20,805 nucleotides of DNA from JAUSIF01 sp964620215. Its GTDB lineage: Bacteria > Pseudomonadota > Alphaproteobacteria > Rhizobiales > Xanthobacteraceae. The position numbers and the translations under genes were made by a program. The stretch lies in contig CAZUJE010000043.1 in assembly GCA_964620215.1 (NCBI GenBank), positions 1 to 20,805 on the forward strand, written 5' to 3'. Shown piece after piece: positions 1 through 6,227 of the stretch (positions within the stretch are counted from its first letter, which is position 1; the number at the start of each line of letters is the position of its first letter). The notes under the pieces are model-generated. The model did not search any database. It worked only from the letters and a program-made list of their open reading frames with translations, and had not been told where the DNA came from.

Positions 1-1
1 G

Positions 2-520
2 CGGCCGGGCGACATCGTCACCACCCTCTCGGGGCAGACGATCGAGATCATCAATACCGATGCCGAGGGGCGGCTCGTGCTCGCCGACCTCCTCTGGTAC
101 GTGAACGACAAGTACGCGCCGAAGGCGATCGTCGACCTCGCCACGCTGACCGGCGCGATCATGGTGGCGCTCGGCCAGGAGCATGCGGGCCTGTTCTGCA
201 ACGACGACAAGCTCGCCGCCGAGCTGACGACGGCCGGGCTCGAGACCGGCGAGCGCGTCTGGCGGATGCCGCTCGGGCCGGAGTTCGACAAGATGATCGA
301 CAGCAAATTCGCCGACATGAAAAACACCGGCGGCCGCTACGGCGGCTCCACCACGGCGGCGCAATTCCTCCAGCGCTATGTGGACAAGACGCCGTGGGCG
401 CATCTCGACATTGCCGGCACCGCGATGGGCGTGCAGTCCTCCGACATCAATCAGAGCTGGGGACCGGGCTGGGGCGTGCGGCTCCTGGACCGGCTGATCG
501 AGGAACACGTGGAGAAGTAA
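2..520 (+). CDS. pepA: Leucyl aminopeptidase (M17 family), C-terminal part
   Basis: The gene enters from the left edge and its frame is open from base 2, so only the last 172 residues are present. The M17 signature NTDAEGRLVLAD is coded at about 53-88; its Asp, Glu and Arg correspond to metal ligands and the catalytic Arg of PepA. It is followed by DLATLTGA and a C-terminal GTAMG stretch, both typical of the catalytic domain. The family consists of cytosolic hexameric di-metal (Zn/Mn) exopeptidases that release N-terminal residues from peptides. The stop is TAA at 518-520, and a strong intrinsic terminator follows, so this is the end of its transcription unit. The N-terminal domain and the start lie outside the window. 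Confidence 0.95.
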   Translation, partial: RPGDIVTTLSGQTIEIINTDAEGRLVLADLLWYVNDKYAPKAIVDLATLTGAIMVALGQEHAGLFCNDDKLAAELTTAGLETGERVWRMPLGPEFDKMIDSKFADMKNTGGRYGGSTTAAQFLQRYVDKTPWAHLDIAGTAMGVQSSDINQSWGPGWGVRLLDRLIEEHVEK

Positions 521-547
521 AACGACGATAAATTCCTCATAAATGAG

Positions 548-578
548 CCGCGCACGGTCTCCGTGCGCGGTTTTTCTT
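548..578 (+). terminator. Intrinsic terminator after pepA
   Basis: A perfect 10-bp stem (CCGCGCACGG at 548-557, CCGTGCGCGG at 561-570) with a 3-base loop is followed directly by TTTTTCTT. It sits 28 bases after the pepA stop and separates pepA from the cysteine-module genes. Confidence 0.92.
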
Positions 579-618
579 ATCTGCTAGTCTGTCCGCAATC
601 CGGCAGAGGGGACGGCGC

Positions 619-1413
619 ATGCTGCGCGGGATTTGGCTTATCGTTCTTTGCGGCCTGTGCGCGGGTGCCGGTCACGCGCTCGCACAAGGCATGTTGCCGG
701 GCAAACCTACCACCCCACCACCCTTGCGTCCCGCGCCGTACAGTTCGCCGCCGATGCGGCCTTATGATTTAGAGCGCCCAATGCCGGTGCCGGACGCCGC
801 GCAACCCAATTACAATCCAAATAGCGGCGGCGGTTACTTACCCGCGCCGCCGCAGACGCAACAGATTCCGTTGCCTCCCTGTCATCCCTACGACTGCGAG
901 ACGCTGGCGCAGATCGAGGAAGCCAAGCGCGATTTCGTCAAATGCCTGAATGAATCCAAAGGAACGGACGGAAAGATCGACAGCGAGGAATTGCAGGACT
1001 GCGTGTTCGGATGGATGGCGCCGGACAAGTTTGAGACCTTCGTGGAATGCTGGGCGGACCCGAATAACGGCGCCTGGAATTGCTTCAACAATGCCTATCT
1101 AGTGCCGAAGGAAAAGTCCGCCTCCTATCCCGCCGGACAGGCAACTCCGTCCTACGGCGGCCAGATGCCGAAACCGTCACCGCAATATGGCGGCCGCTCC
1201 GGCGATCCCGGCGTTGCGGCGAACACTTACGATCCTCCAACCATCTCCCAGTGCCTGAGTTTTTCCCGCAACGGGCCAAATACCTATGACGAGAACGAAC
1301 TGGATGGCTGCCTGCGCGGCTTTCTGATGGCCTCGCAGATGGACAGGTTCTGGCACTGCGTGAACACGATGCGGCGCGGATACGATTACTGCTTTACTTT
1401 GGCCGCGCGTTGA
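619..1413 (+). CDS. Secreted protein with two four-cysteine modules, function unknown
   Basis: 264 residues from ATG 619, with a GAGGGG ribosome site at about 606-611. Residues 1-23 form a signal peptide (hydrophobic core, A-x-A type end at HALAQ), so export to the periplasm or outside is predicted. Residues 24-87 are a low-complexity Pro-rich linker opening with LPGKPTTPPP. A Cys pair (C88, C93) follows, then module 1 (C109, C128, C144, C155), a second Gly/Pro/Tyr-rich linker (about 162-207), and module 2 (C212, C231, C247, C258). Cysteine spacing is identical in both modules: C-x18-C-x15-C-x10-C. The even count suggests two disulfides per module, which is inference. The next gene carries a third copy. 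I do not recognise the family. Module 1 has a stretch (NESKGTDGKIDSEEL) resembling a degenerate EF-hand loop. Its linkers use more A/T-rich codons than neighbouring genes. Confidence 0.85.
   Translation: MLRGIWLIVLCGLCAGAGHALAQGMLPGKPTTPPPLRPAPYSSPPMRPYDLERPMPVPDAAQPNYNPNSGGGYLPAPPQTQQIPLPPCHPYDCETLAQIEEAKRDFVKCLNESKGTDGKIDSEELQDCVFGWMAPDKFETFVECWADPNNGAWNCFNNAYLVPKEKSASYPAGQATPSYGGQMPKPSPQYGGRSGDPGVAANTYDPPTISQCLSFSRNGPNTYDENELDGCLRGFLMASQMDRFWHCVNTMRRGYDYCFTLAAR
694..723 (+). repeat. LPGxxTTPPP motif, copy 1 (coding)
   Basis: Codes L-P-G-K-P-T-T-P-P-P, residues 26-35 of the first cysteine-module protein, just after the predicted signal peptidase site. The next gene carries the same decapeptide pattern twice. 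Confidence 0.8.
943..1098 (+). other. Four-Cys module, copy 1 (coding)
   Basis: Residues 109-160: C-x18-C-x15-C-x10-C with CVFGWM after the second Cys, F-V-E-C-W at the third, and W-N-C-F-N-N-A-Y at the fourth. Spacing and most aromatic positions match the other two copies in this window. Confidence 0.85.
1252..1404 (+). other. Four-Cys module, copy 2 (coding)
   Basis: Residues 212-262 of the same protein: C-x18-C-x15-C-x10-C, with CLRGFL after the second Cys, F-W-H-C at the third and Y-D-Y-C-F at the fourth. This is the most diverged copy (the Trp of copies 1 and 3 after the third Cys is Val here), but Cys spacing is unchanged. Confidence 0.82.
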
Positions 1414-1493
1414 ACGCAGAAGCCCAAACAAAAGTTATTTCCCGGCGTTCAATTCTTGCTAGGATTGTATCCGCCTGATCGGGGGATCGCTGG

Positions 1494-1949
1494 ATGCGGG
1501 CCACGGTATTCGCAGTCATGACGGGATGCGCCCTCGCCCTTGCCGGCGCGGCGCAGGCGCAGAAAACTGTGCTTCCCGGTATGCAGACCACGCCCCCGCC
1601 GAAACAGGTGCTGCCCGGAAGTCCCACCACGCCGCCGCCGATGCATTCGCCTGACATGGACACGACGCTTGGGCGCAGCGCGCCTTCCGATGGCTCTAGA
1701 AACTACCAGGGACCGTCTGTCGGGTCCGGCACCATGTCCGGCTCTCAAGGGGGCATATCGCGCGAGGAGGCGCGCCGCCGGTTCGAGCAATGTCTGAGTC
1801 AGAACACCCGCAGCGGGACGGTCAGCGGCGTGGGCCTCGCCAACTGCGTCGGCGGCTGGATGCCGCCCGCGGAACTGAGCCGTTTCAATACCTGCTGGAA
1901 CGACAACCGCACCACGGCCTGGGAATGCTTCGGGCGCGCATATAATTGA
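1494..1949 (+). CDS. Secreted protein with one four-cysteine module, paralog of the preceding gene
   Basis: 151 residues from ATG 1494, with a GGGGGA ribosome site at about 1481-1486. Residues 1-23 are a signal peptide ending AQAQ. The mature N-terminus has two copies of LPGxxTTPPP (residues 27-36 and 40-49), then a Ser/Gly-rich linker (about 50-88). A short charged helix (REEARRRF) leads into one module (C100, C118, C134, C145; C-x17-C-x15-C-x10-C) that ends the protein at A-Y-N. Signal peptide, motif, linker and module occur in the same order as in the upstream gene, 80 bases away on the same strand, so the pair probably arose by duplication and may be co-transcribed. Function is unknown; periplasmic or extracellular location is inferred. 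There are no membrane segments beyond the signal. Confidence 0.85.
   Translation: MRATVFAVMTGCALALAGAAQAQKTVLPGMQTTPPPKQVLPGSPTTPPPMHSPDMDTTLGRSAPSDGSRNYQGPSVGSGTMSGSQGGISREEARRRFEQCLSQNTRSGTVSGVGLANCVGGWMPPAELSRFNTCWNDNRTTAWECFGRAYN
1572..1601 (+). repeat. LPGxxTTPPP motif, copy 2 (coding)
   Basis: Codes L-P-G-M-Q-T-T-P-P-P (residues 27-36), immediately after the predicted signal cleavage site. It is 13 residues ahead of copy 3. Confidence 0.8.
1611..1640 (+). repeat. LPGxxTTPPP motif, copy 3 (coding)
   Basis: Codes L-P-G-S-P-T-T-P-P-P (residues 40-49), in tandem with copy 2 at a 13-residue period. Confidence 0.8.
1791..1943 (+). other. Four-Cys module, copy 3 (coding)
   Basis: Residues 100-150: C-x17-C-x15-C-x10-C, with C-V-G-G-W-M, F-N-T-C-W and A-W-E-C-F-G-R-A-Y. 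It is closest to copy 1 of the neighbouring gene (shared GWM, CW, AW-x-CF, AY). Confidence 0.84.
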
Positions 1950-2034
1950 ATTTACAGGTTAATCCGCCTTCGTGGTTGCCTTCCCCGGAAATCGCTCTAT
2001 ATCACTGCGAAATCCAGGCAGCAGGAACGGTCCA

Positions 2035-2304
2035 ATGGCGAAAAAACCCGCGAAGGGCGAATTCACATTCTTCGACGTCGTCTATGAGGACGGCTCGCAG
2101 CGTTCCAACCGCCGTGTGCCGAACGAACTCCTCGGCGGCCTCGACGGCGACACGCCCGCCAAAACTTTCATCGAGCAGCAGGACCGCGAGATCGCGGAAA
2201 AATCCGGCATGTCGCCGCTTCGCATCAAGAGCCTCCGCCGCTCCGGCGTGAAAGTGTCGGAAAAGCAGGAGCGCAAGGAACGCTACGCCAACGCGCGGGA
2301 TTGA
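2035..2304 (+). CDS. Small conserved-looking hypothetical protein (89 aa)
   Basis: 89 residues from ATG 2035. This start was chosen because AGGAA at about 2023-2027 lies 7 bases ahead; an upstream in-frame ATG at 1972 has no such site and would add 21 non-conserved-looking residues. The protein is hydrophilic, with no signal or membrane segment. It begins MAKKPAKGEFTFFDVVYEDG, has a central NELLGGLDGDTPAKTFIEQQ, and a very basic C-terminus (IKSLRRSGVKVSEKQERKER) that could bind nucleic acid, though this is only inference from charge. No catalytic motif was recognised. It has its own downstream terminator and an 85-base gap before it, so it is probably monocistronic. Confidence 0.75.
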   Translation: MAKKPAKGEFTFFDVVYEDGSQRSNRRVPNELLGGLDGDTPAKTFIEQQDREIAEKSGMSPLRIKSLRRSGVKVSEKQERKERYANARD

Positions 2305-2320
2305 ATCGCTTGCATCGGTT

Positions 2321-2358
2321 TCAAAGAAAACAGCCCGGCTCTTGCCGGGCTTTTTTTT
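2321..2358. terminator. Bidirectional intrinsic terminator
   Basis: Stem AGCCCGGC (2332-2339) / GCCGGGCT (2344-2351) with a TCTT loop. On the plus strand a run of eight T (2351-2358) follows; on the other side the A-rich stretch at about 2321-2331 becomes T-rich on the minus strand. It lies between the stop of the 89-residue gene and that of the convergent carbonic anhydrase, so it can serve both. Confidence 0.88.
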
Positions 2359-2364
2359 ACGGCC

Positions 2365-3120
2365 TCACTCCGATCTCAACACGAATCTCCGGTTCGATTT
2401 CTGCGCGGGCCGCGCATTCATTTTGTAAAGTTTCGCGAAGGCCGCCACATCCGCTTCGGCGACCGCGATCGGCTCACTCAGCACAAGCCAGTCCACGATC
2501 TCGTTGCAGGGCGGCGTCGTGAGCGAACCGGAGTAGCGGTAATAGAGCCGCTTCAAAGGCAGCAATCCGTTCGGATCGATGGCAGCGTCGGCTTTTACTT
2601 CGCCTCCCGCCTTCGTCGGCATCGTCGATACGATTTTGCTGAAGGCGGCATTGCCGCCGCCCGTCTGCATCATGACGCCGATTACCGCCAGATTTCCCGC
2701 CGCGTTGCGATGCACGAAATGCAATTCCATCGGAAAACTTTTTCCACCGATCAGATGCTCGGACGGACGGTGGAAGTGGAATTGCAGCAGCGTGAATTTG
2801 TCCTTGCCCACGCTCAGCGTGCTGCCCTCTGGCATGTTCACCTGGATGGTGTGGCCGTTGTTCACGACCGTGCTTGCCGCCTTGCCCCAGCCGAGCTTGA
2901 GCGGCGGAAGCTGCGCGGAAATTGTCTCAAGGATGTCGATCGGCGATTGCTGTCCTCCAACCGAGCAGACCTTGCTCGCGGCGTCCACGTCGCCCCAGTG
3001 CGCTGGTCCGGATTTTCCCTCGTAGCCCCAATGATGTTTTTCTGCGGCAAAGCCCGCCGTCGTGCAGAGCGGGCAAAGTGCGGCGCCCGCGAGTACTCTC
3101 AAAGCATTGCGTCTGTTCAT
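2365..3120 (-). CDS. Alpha-class carbonic anhydrase, exported
   Basis: 251 residues, start ATG 3120 with GGGGAG just upstream. The frame stays open to 3483, but the extension is low-complexity and lacks a ribosome site at its head. Catalyses CO2 + H2O to bicarbonate. All key alpha-CA residues are visible: zinc ligands H115, H117 (QFHFH) and H134 (MELHFVH), gatekeeping E121 (SEH), proton shuttle H90 (NNGH), T201 in SLTTPPC, and a probable disulfide C52-C205. The N-terminus MNRRNALRVLAGAAL has a twin Arg ahead of a hydrophobic stretch and a likely cleavage near GFAA, suggesting Tat or Sec export to the periplasm. Convergent with the preceding gene, divergent from holC. Periplasmic alpha-CAs in proteobacteria are linked to CO2/bicarbonate supply; no partner is present here. 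Confidence 0.95.
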   Translation of the reverse strand: MNRRNALRVLAGAALCPLCTTAGFAAEKHHWGYEGKSGPAHWGDVDAASKVCSVGGQQSPIDILETISAQLPPLKLGWGKAASTVVNNGHTIQVNMPEGSTLSVGKDKFTLLQFHFHRPSEHLIGGKSFPMELHFVHRNAAGNLAVIGVMMQTGGGNAAFSKIVSTMPTKAGGEVKADAAIDPNGLLPLKRLYYRYSGSLTTPPCNEIVDWLVLSEPIAVAEADVAAFAKLYKMNARPAQKSNRRFVLRSE

Positions 3121-3234
3121 GGCGGCTCCCCGATGCGGACGATAATACGGGCTCGATCCGAAATTTCCCATCAAAATCAAAATCTTCCCGAACTTATCCC
3201 CGCCCTCCGAAGCTCCCTTACACTCCCGCCAACT

Positions 3235-3655
3235 CTGCTCGTTGAGGGCGCTCTCGCGAGGCGTTGTGAAAGCGGAGCAGGGATGCGGTGGCCGCGTTTG
3301 TGTTCGCAGCACAGGCGCGGCGGCCCAAGCCATGAAGTTCCGGCGCGCCTGCCGCGCGTCACGGGACCGGATGTAAGGTGACCTCGCCGTACGGGACGAT
3401 CCAAACCCAGGCGAGGGACCGGCCATAGCGGTGGATGAAGCGCCTGAGAACACAGGCGCCGGTAAGTCCACCGGGGGCTTCATGGAGCAAGCCGATTAAA
3501 CACCGCGTGCGGGACGCCGGACGATTTCCGGCACCTCGCGGCAAGGCCTCCATGTGCTTTCTCCTCTGCACATGGACCGTGGGGACCGGCGGTCCCCGGT
3601 GTCCCGCGCGCCCCTCTTTGGGGCGTTGTAAACCCGGAGCGTTTTCGCTCGCGGG
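3235..3655 (+). ncRNA. Candidate structured RNA: chain of hairpins in the carbonic anhydrase-holC gap
   Basis: The gap 3121-3721 holds no convincing gene. Perfect stems seen: 3235-3240/3275-3280; 3291-3296/3316-3321 enclosing 3299-3302/3310-3313; 3382-3388/3410-3416; 3429-3435/3467-3473 enclosing 3440-3446/3453-3459; 3503-3507/3537-3541 enclosing 3516-3521/3527-3532; 3549-3557/3568-3576 (9 bp); 3581-3587/3591-3597; 3609-3614/3620-3625; and 3633-3641/3646-3655 with one bulge. Stems at 3580/3598 and 3608/3626 extend by U-G or G-U wobble only if the plus strand is the RNA. There is no T-run after the last stem, so it may be a holC leader rather than a free RNA. High GC raises the chance of accidental hairpins. 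Strand, ends and reality are inferred. 3121-3234 shows nothing specific beyond presumed promoter space for the carbonic anhydrase. Confidence 0.45.
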
Positions 3656-3721
3656 AAGGAAACTGTGCGCGTCAGTGGATCGTCATTTGAATCAGGAAGC
3701 GAGCGGAGCTAGTCAGGAGAG

Positions 3722-4171
3722 ATGACCGAAGTGCTTTTCTATCACCTGCAACACAAGCCGCTGGAACAGGTGCTGCCGCAGCTCCTCGAAAAATGCCTCG
3801 AGCGCGGATGGCGCTGCGTGGTGCAGGCGGCGTCCGATGAAAGAGTGGACGCGCTCGACACGCTGCTCTGGACCTTCCGCGACGATGCCTTCCTGCCGCA
3901 CGGAACAGCGCGCGAAAAAGATGCGGCGGAAATGCCGGTGGTGCTGGCGACAACCGCGGAAAATCCGAACCAGGCGAGTGTGCGCTTCCTGGTCGATGGC
4001 GCGGCCGCCGACGATCTCTCCGCCTACCAGCGCGCGATCTATCTCTTTGACGGCAACGATCCCGACGCCGTCGAATCCGCCCGCGATCAGTGGAAAGAAG
4101 CGCAGGGCGAAGGTTTCGACTGTACCTACTGGCAGCAGGACGCGAACGGCAAGTGGCAGAAGAAGGGTTAG
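3722..4171 (+). CDS. holC: DNA polymerase III chi subunit
   Basis: 149 residues from ATG 3722. The opening (MTEVLFYHLQHKPLEQVLPQ), the central LLWTFRDDAFLPHG and the later AIYLFDGND match the HolC family layout of an N-terminal beta-strand, the W-x-F-x-D-x-x-FLPH motif and a Rossmann-like core. Chi is a clamp-loader accessory that pairs with psi and binds single-stranded DNA-binding protein; alphaproteobacterial HolC is usually of this length. AGGAGA ends only one or two bases before the ATG, closer than usual, and a GGAG lies at 3705-3708, so translation initiation here may be unusual. A long hairpin-rich region lies upstream. The stop TAG (4169-4171) overlaps the stop of the convergent DinB gene. 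Confidence 0.93.
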   Translation: MTEVLFYHLQHKPLEQVLPQLLEKCLERGWRCVVQAASDERVDALDTLLWTFRDDAFLPHGTAREKDAAEMPVVLATTAENPNQASVRFLVDGAAADDLSAYQRAIYLFDGNDPDAVESARDQWKEAQGEGFDCTYWQQDANGKWQKKG

Positions 4172-4692
4172 CTCGACCGCACGCCGCCCAGTCCGGTCTC
4201 CCGCTGCAACACGATCAGATCGAGCGACGGCACCGCCTCGTTGCCGAGTACGGAAGTCAGCAGCGCATGCGCTTGCCCGCGATGGTGGGTCTGGTGATTG
4301 AAGAAATGATCGAGCGCGAAGGAAAGCGGCTGCGAGACCGTCTTCGGGTTCACGACGGTGCGGTAGCTGAATTCGGCTTTGAGTTTTGCCTCGTCGAGTC
4401 CGCCGATGAAATCCGAAATCAGGATGTCTTCCGCGAGCCGCGCGTCGCGCAGTTTCGGAAAATCGTCGTACAGGATCGCATCGAGGCCCGGCGGAAACTC
4501 GCCTACGCCGGTGAAGCGGTGCATCCAGATGCGGTCGCCGACGAGCAGATGATTGAGCGTGCCATGCACCGACTTGAAAAATGCGCCGCGATCCTTGCGG
4601 TAGTCGGCGTCGGAGAGTTTTTCGGCCGTGTCGTAAAGCCGCCCGTTCGCCCAGACATTATAGGTCGCGAACATTTTGTAGCGTTCGATCAT
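4168..4692 (-). CDS. DinB family protein (four-helix metal-binding fold)
   Basis: 174 residues from ATG 4692, with GGAGG just upstream. The MIERYKMFATYNVWANGRLY opening, a central GTLNHLLVGDRIW and the late FFNHQTHHRGQ carry the DinB/YfiT-like His triad: H48, H133 and H137 (H-x3-H). Members bind a divalent metal; several act as thiol-dependent S-transferases, many are uncharacterised and stress-induced, so the substrate is unknown. It starts 14 bases after the stop of the membrane protein gene on the same strand and is likely co-transcribed with it. Its TAA stop shares bases with the holC stop (TTAG at 4168-4171). It should not be confused with DNA polymerase IV, which shares the dinB symbol. 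Confidence 0.88.
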   Translation of the reverse strand: MIERYKMFATYNVWANGRLYDTAEKLSDADYRKDRGAFFKSVHGTLNHLLVGDRIWMHRFTGVGEFPPGLDAILYDDFPKLRDARLAEDILISDFIGGLDEAKLKAEFSYRTVVNPKTVSQPLSFALDHFFNHQTHHRGQAHALLTSVLGNEAVPSLDLIVLQRETGLGGVRSS

Positions 4693-4706
4693 GCCGCCCT
4701 CCGAAA

Positions 4707-6128
4707 TCAGAGGACGAAACGTACCACGATCTCCCGCAGCAGGATGACGCCGATAATCATGAGCGGCGGGAATAGACGATATGAGCGTGGTGCATCGCTG
4801 CGCAGCAGCACGCGCATCACCACGGCGGGCGTCACCGCCAGCACGCACAGCATCGTCCAGAAAATATACCGGTACTCATGCGCGATGCCGATCGGGCCGA
4901 AGCCCAGCGCATACATCGCCCCGGAAAGTGCCACCATCAGCGTCACATAGCGCGTGCGCTCGTCCCGAATGCCGAGTGCGGCCCACGCCCAGGCAAGTGC
5001 AACGAGCAGCCAGAAATAGGGCTGTCCGAACGGCGTGAAATTCATGCCTTCTATGACCCGGTCGAGCGCCCGATAGAGAAATGTCGGCTCGAACGTGAAT
5101 TCCTTCTGGTTGGTCGATTGCGCGCCGGTGAACACCACCTCCTGACAGTCCTTGCAGAAGAACTGCATGAAGCGGTTGAAGTGGGCGAAGCGGTGCGTGA
5201 GGTAGGCAACAGGTTCGGATGTGATCGCATCGACCCAAAGCCCGGTGAGATGATCGCCGAATTTTGGCTTCAACTGGTCATACACGCCGCTGCATTTGCC
5301 CCAGCCATAGGTGTCCCAATAGCGCGGCGTGTAGCAGGCATCGTTGCGGGCGACGAAATCTGTCCCCAGCTCGCCTTTGAAATAATCCTTGCTGGTAAAA
5401 TAGGTGATGCCGCCGATGTCGAAGATTTGCAGTTGCGACATCGGTTTTATATCGACCACGCGGAAGATATTGCGGTCGGCCAGAAGATGCGCCGGCGCAA
5501 CTGCCAGCGAGATCACGCAAACAATAATCGCGCGTTTGACAAAACTCATCGCCGCCCAGCGCTTGCTGGTCGCGCGGCCGAGCAGATCGAGCAACGGCGG
5601 CAGGCCGAACAAGCTGTTCGCGCGCATGAACGCGCCGAGCACCAGAAAAATCCACATCAGCGGTACCGCGACCCGGCGGGATTTGATGGTGCCGGTAATC
5701 AGTCCGGCTGCGATCCCGGCCGCGATCAGCAGGCAGGTCGCCATGCTGACATCCTTCACGAGCTGTCCGTTGAAATTGATCGCCATCGGGAAAAATGCGG
5801 CGGCGAACGTCCAGATCGCGAGCGCGCGTCCTTCATGCCTCAGCGCGTCGGCGTAAAGCACAAAACCCGACCAGTAGGCCGCGAGGAACAGCACGAACAT
5901 CGGCTGCGGCCCGTAATAGATTTTCTGCAACGGGATCCACAGGAAACCGAGCAGCGGCGGCTGCCAGTTGGTGAAATCGTTTTCCTTGGCCGCGCGGAAA
6001 TAGGCCCAGGCATCGTGGTGCAGCAGGCCGGGATAAAACAGAAAGAAATTCACGGCGGCCGCGATGGCCGCCGCGATCAAAAGCCTGCGGCGGAATTGAA
6101 CATCGTCAGCGGGAAGGGATGTGGGCAT
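4707..6128 (-). CDS. Polytopic membrane protein, GT-C glycosyltransferase-like
   Basis: 473 residues from ATG 6128. About nine to ten hydrophobic segments (roughly 15-33, 75-92, 102-118, 127-146, 154-169, 199-215, then 370-386, 393-412, 420-441, 453-470) flank a large loop at about 216-368. The first loop has YPGLLHHDAWAYF (D39) and NWQPPLLGFLW, like the acidic first loop of GT-C enzymes (PMT/ArnT/GtrII type), and HEYRYIFW (417-424) near the end resembles their late E-x-R-Y motif. If this holds, it would move a sugar or other group from a lipid carrier on the periplasmic side; acceptor unknown. The loop has cysteines C265, C279, C325 and C328. It forms a probable operon with the DinB gene downstream. 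An O-antigen polymerase-like protein is an alternative. Confidence 0.7.
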   Translation of the reverse strand: MPTSLPADDVQFRRRLLIAAAIAAAVNFFLFYPGLLHHDAWAYFRAAKENDFTNWQPPLLGFLWIPLQKIYYGPQPMFVLFLAAYWSGFVLYADALRHEGRALAIWTFAAAFFPMAINFNGQLVKDVSMATCLLIAAGIAAGLITGTIKSRRVAVPLMWIFLVLGAFMRANSLFGLPPLLDLLGRATSKRWAAMSFVKRAIIVCVISLAVAPAHLLADRNIFRVVDIKPMSQLQIFDIGGITYFTSKDYFKGELGTDFVARNDACYTPRYWDTYGWGKCSGVYDQLKPKFGDHLTGLWVDAITSEPVAYLTHRFAHFNRFMQFFCKDCQEVVFTGAQSTNQKEFTFEPTFLYRALDRVIEGMNFTPFGQPYFWLLVALAWAWAALGIRDERTRYVTLMVALSGAMYALGFGPIGIAHEYRYIFWTMLCVLAVTPAVVMRVLLRSDAPRSYRLFPPLMIIGVILLREIVVRFVL

Positions 6129-6174
6129 CGGGCGAGGTCAGTTACGGCGCTGTGGTTCCAGACGCAAGCCCGCC

Positions 6175-6203
6175 ATAAAAAACGGCTCCGCGAAGCGGAG
6201 CCG
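6175..6203 (-). terminator. Intrinsic terminator of the 34-residue peptide gene
   Basis: A perfect 9-bp stem CGGCTCCGC (6183-6191) / GCGGAGCCG (6195-6203) with a GAA loop is followed on the minus strand by six T (6177-6182). It sits 24 bases after the minus-strand stop at 6228 and before the membrane protein gene, so it isolates the small gene. Confidence 0.87.
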
Positions 6204-6227
6204 GGGAGCAGCAGCCGATTTCCCGCC

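Noticed and set aside
1976..2003. Promoter TTGCCT-N16-TATATC ahead of the 89-residue protein gene
   Set aside because: Position is plausible, but the matches are weak and such pairs are frequent; not enough to list as a feature.
3121..3483. N-terminal extension of the carbonic anhydrase frame to 3483
   Set aside because: The added 121 residues are Arg/Pro/Ala-rich without homology-like features, a signal peptide with a ribosome site begins at 3120, and the extension lies over the hairpin-rich region.
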